Shown here: piece by piece, positions 61,795 to 64,000 of the stretch
Layout of the letters: each line of letters opens with the position of its first letter
How positions within the stretch are numbered: position 1 is the stretch's first letter
Assembly: GCA_017849575.1 (NCBI GenBank)
Contig: JAFIGV010000015.1
Coordinates: 1 to 64,000, forward strand
Source: Flavipsychrobacter sp.
GTDB taxonomy: Bacteria > Bacteroidota > Bacteroidia > Chitinophagales > Chitinophagaceae
Length of the DNA: 64,000 bases
Direction: 5' to 3'
The notes under the pieces: generated by a model
What the model saw: the letters and a program-made list of their open reading frames with translations, nothing else
Told to the model about the DNA's origin: nothing
Databases searched by the model: none
Translations under genes and position numbers: made by a program

Positions 61795-61824
61795 TTGTTA
61801 ATTCAGAAAGAAACAATACCTTTG
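61795..61824 (+). promoter_or_regulatory. Promoter of rpsL-rpsG
   Basis: TTG (61795-61797), 19 nt, then TACCTTTG (61817-61824): a near-perfect Bacteroidota promoter, with the rpsL ATG 33 nt downstream. Confidence 0.75.
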
Positions 61825-61857
61825 CAGTCCATTTTGAAATTTACATTAAAGTAAGCA

Positions 61858-62238
61858 ATGCCTACTATACAACAATTAGTTCGTAAAGGTCGTCAGCAAA
61901 TCCGCGCCAAGTCAAAGTCTCGTGCTTTGGATGCTTGTCCGCAGCGTCGTGGTGTATGTACGCGTGTATATACTACTACACCTAAGAAACCAAACTCCGC
62001 TCTTCGTAAGGTGGCCAAAGTTCGTCTTACCAACAAAGTGGAAGTGATCGCTTACATTCCGGGTGAAGGTCACAACCTTCAGGAGCACTCTATCGTGCTG
62101 ATTCGCGGCGGTCGTGTGAAAGATTTGCCGGGTGTGCGTTATCACATTGTTCGTGGAGCGCTGGATACTGCCGGGGTTAAAGACCGCAAGCAGAGTCGTT
62201 CTAAATACGGAACTAAGAAAGAAAAGGCCAAAAAATAA
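61858..62238 (+). CDS. rpsL: 30S ribosomal protein S12
   Basis: A 126-residue S12, canonical from [20 protein letters not shown] through [15 protein letters not shown] to the C-terminal KKEKAKK. The decoding-site loop [13 protein letters not shown] with the streptomycin-linked Lys is intact, and the later [12 protein letters not shown] is normal, so no classical resistance change is evident. It begins the rpsL-rpsG operon; the fusA/tuf genes normally downstream are not found here. Confidence 0.97.
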   Translation: MPTIQQLVRKGRQQIRAKSKSRALDACPQRRGVCTRVYTTTPKKPNSALRKVAKVRLTNKVEVIAYIPGEGHNLQEHSIVLIRGGRVKDLPGVRYHIVRGALDTAGVKDRKQSRSKYGTKKEKAKK

Positions 62239-62272
62239 TTATTAATAAGCAATATAAAGCCAGTCATTAAAG

Positions 62273-62740
62273 ATGAGGAAGGCACAAGCTAAGAAATTAC
62301 CATTAGCACCAGATCCAAAATTCAACGATAAAATGGTTACCCGCTTTGTGAACTGCCTGATGTGGGGTGGTAACAAAAGTGTGGTTTTGACAGCGTTTTA
62401 CAACGCTATCGATAAAGTGTCTCAGATGAGCGGAGAAGACGGATATGAAGTTTGGAAGCGCGCTCTGACCAACGTCACTCCTGCCGTGGAAGTACGTAGC
62501 CGTCGTATCGGTGGTGCTACATTCCAGATTCCTACAGAGGTACGTCCGGATCGCAAAATCTCTCTGAGCATGAAATGGTTGATACGCTACAGCCGCGAAC
62601 GTAATGGTAAAACCATTGCCGACAAACTGGCCAACGAAATCGTTGCAGCAGCAAAAGGTGAAGGTGGAGCATTTAAGAAGAAAGAAGATACGCACCGTAT
62701 GGCTGAAGCCAACAAAGCGTTCTCACACTTCAAAGTATAG
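62273..62740 (+). CDS. rpsG: 30S ribosomal protein S7
   Basis: A 155-residue S7, canonical (DPKFNDKMVTRFVNCLMWGG; VEVRSRRIGGATFQIPTEVR). It follows rpsL by 34 nt and is ended by a terminator 25 nt after its stop, so fusA is not part of this operon. Confidence 0.97.
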   Translation: MRKAQAKKLPLAPDPKFNDKMVTRFVNCLMWGGNKSVVLTAFYNAIDKVSQMSGEDGYEVWKRALTNVTPAVEVRSRRIGGATFQIPTEVRPDRKISLSMKWLIRYSRERNGKTIADKLANEIVAAAKGEGGAFKKKEDTHRMAEANKAFSHFKV

Positions 62741-62764
62741 CACACTGCTTTAGTTTTTTAATAT

Positions 62765-62792
62765 AAACCGTTGCTTGTGCAGCGGTTTTTTT
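62765..62792 (+). terminator. Terminator after rpsG
   Basis: AAACCGTTGC / GCAGCGGTTT stem (one wobble) with a TTGT loop and a T run. Confidence 0.85.
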
Positions 62793-62894
62793 GTGCAGGT
62801 GCTCATGGAAAGGAGGGAGGCCAGACTTTTCCACCGACACACGCATTTTCTCAAAGCGAAGCTGTAGGAAACCAGGGGCCCTGACGAATTGTCG

Positions 62895-64000
62895 CTATTC
62901 TTTTTTCCCCTTTTCTTTTTGTTGTTGCTTTTTACGAACAACAATCCATTCTTCAATATTCACATTAAACGGCATTTGGCCGATCCGTACAATGGCTCTC
63001 CGGTCGCGCAACGATTCCAGTATGCCGATCTGATGGTTCGTTTGGTGCCTTACCAGGTCGCCCACAGTGGGTTTTCCACCCACTACTTCATAGTTCTTGT
63101 CTGCCTTGCGGGCCGCAGCCTGATTGCTTTCTATTTGCTTTTTTCGGAAGAGTACTTTTTCTGCAGCAGAGATGACCTCCTGTTTATTGTCGGCTTTTTT
63201 CCAGTCGTGAATGATCTGCTTAAATTTCCGTTCGGTATCCCGGAGATAGTCCAGTTCTTCTTTTTTTATCTTGTTCTGCAGCTTAAGGGTATCGTGGTGT
63301 TGCTTCAGCCTTTCCTTGTCCGTAAGTTCCTCATACCGATGCTTCAGTTTTTCATTTTCAGCGATAAGTTGGTTTAGCTTTTTTTCTTTGTCCGCCAGCC
63401 GAACCGTTTGTTGTTCCGTTTGCAGCAGCATCTTGTCGAGCTTAAAATGGCCCCGATCGGTGATTTGTTGGGCTCTCTGTATGATTTTCAGGGGCAGGCC
63501 GATACGTTGTGCAATGGCGAAGGTATAAGAACTACCGGGCTTGCCCACATGGAGCTGATAGAGAGGCTCCAGATGTTCCTCATCAAAGCTCATGGCTCCG
63601 TTGAATATGCCCTGCACTTTGCCAGCCATAACTTTGAGGTTGAGATAGTGCGTGGTGATGATTCCCAATGCGTGTTTTCTCGCTAGTTCTTCCACAATGG
63701 CTTCTGCAAAGGCACCCCCCAGGTTAGGATCCGAGCCGCTTCCGAGTTCATCAATAAAAAACAGAGTTTTACCGTTAGCAAAATCCATAAAGTATTTCAT
63801 ATCGCTAAGGTGGGCGCTATAGGTACTAAGCTCGTGCTCTATACTCTGCGTATCGCCAATATGGATCATTACCTGCTTAAAGATGCCCATTTCAGTCCGG
63901 GCGTCCACAGGTATTAGCAAACCTGCCTGTACCATGAGCTGAAGCAAGCCCACGGTCTTCATCGTCACTGTCTTACCTCCCGCATTGGGACCGCTGATGA
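62895..64000 (-). CDS. MutS2-like ATPase, C-terminal part (partial at window edge)
   Basis: The frame runs out of the window at 64000. Visible are Walker A (GPNAGGKTVTMKT), the Walker B region FFIDELGSGSDPNLGGAF, ITTHYLNLKV, and PGSSYTFAIAQRIGLP, the ABC-ATPase core of MutS2. A long coiled coil (about 150 residues) and a KOW-like segment (GDLVRHQTNHQIGILESL) follow. The protein ends IEEWIVVRKKQQQKEKGKKE without the Smr nuclease domain that ends typical MutS2. Function is likely in recombination control or ribosome rescue; the N-terminal half is outside. Confidence 0.88.
   Translation of the reverse strand, partial: ISGPNAGGKTVTMKTVGLLQLMVQAGLLIPVDARTEMGIFKQVMIHIGDTQSIEHELSTYSAHLSDMKYFMDFANGKTLFFIDELGSGSDPNLGGAFAEAIVEELARKHALGIITTHYLNLKVMAGKVQGIFNGAMSFDEEHLEPLYQLHVGKPGSSYTFAIAQRIGLPLKIIQRAQQITDRGHFKLDKMLLQTEQQTVRLADKEKKLNQLIAENEKLKHRYEELTDKERLKQHHDTLKLQNKIKKEELDYLRDTERKFKQIIHDWKKADNKQEVISAAEKVLFRKKQIESNQAAARKADKNYEVVGGKPTVGDLVRHQTNHQIGILESLRDRRAIVRIGQMPFNVNIEEWIVVRKKQQQKEKGKKE

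Overview
The window looks like an ordinary chromosomal stretch of a Bacteroidota bacterium, most likely in or near the Chitinophagaceae. The lineage call rests on several things visible in the sequence. Many genes are preceded by the Bacteroidota -7 box TAnnTTTG, some with a TTG/TTTG about 18-21 nt upstream. Three large secreted proteins end in type IX secretion (T9SS) sorting tails, and one of them carries SprB-type repeats. There is a TonB-dependent receptor with a carboxypeptidase-like N-terminal domain, KDO genes of a Gram-negative envelope, a futalosine-pathway menaquinone gene (mqnE), and several families that are mainly found in Bacteroidota. No rRNA operon, prophage, insertion sequence or CRISPR array was seen. 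There is one tRNA, tRNA-Arg(TCT).

Layout. 1-8 kb: the end of a secreted protein, a lipoprotein, a CDGSH protein, three membrane transporters/DedA, then ffh and rpsP. 8-12 kb: a TonB receptor and a Crp/Fnr regulator separated by two FNR-type palindromes, then an MscS channel. 12-16 kb: an uncharacterised gene with kdsC-like and kdsB, then a histidine kinase with an ethylene-receptor-like membrane domain. 16-27 kb: a hydrolase, a DPP-IV-type peptidase, rplY-prs, a fatty acid desaturase, a thioredoxin-like protein and a 1019-residue T9SS adhesin. 27-38 kb: purK-purE, OsmC, a LutA-like Fe-S protein, ribH, a TPR protein, pdhA, recF, an RHH/PIN toxin-antitoxin pair and a two-gene Fe-S electron-transfer operon. 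38-49 kb: tRNA-Arg, a small orphan gene, a second T9SS protein, membrane proteins, an SPFH gene coupled to a tiny ribbon-helix-helix gene, NUDIX, carA, threonine dehydrogenase, a sirtuin and ftsY. 49-52.4 kb is the only clearly accessory stretch: two tandem-repeat blocks, a frameshifted Pmp3-like gene, and a gene-cassette-like segment with a GNAT acetyltransferase between exact 15-bp repeats and the remnant of a DNA methyltransferase. 52.4-64 kb: a reductase, icd, a topoisomerase A subunit, a bifunctional nuclease, a T9SS metalloprotease overlapping mqnE, rpsL-rpsG and the C-terminal part of a MutS2-like ATPase.

How the genes work together. Ffh (5.6 kb) and FtsY (49 kb) are the two protein halves of the SRP targeting system. 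KdsC-like and KdsB are consecutive steps towards activated KDO for lipopolysaccharide. PurK and PurE are consecutive steps of purine synthesis. Prs feeds PRPP to purine synthesis. MqnE supplies menaquinone, to which the membrane Fe-S pair at 35.2-37.4 kb may pass electrons. The most interesting regulatory features are the ethylene-receptor-like kinase, the paired FNR-type boxes beside a Crp/Fnr gene that has matching recognition-helix residues, and the palindromic repeat on the SPFH promoter. Start codons were moved from the longest possible ORF wherever a signal peptide, family N-terminus or promoter made an internal start more likely; several genes can only start at TTG or GTG.
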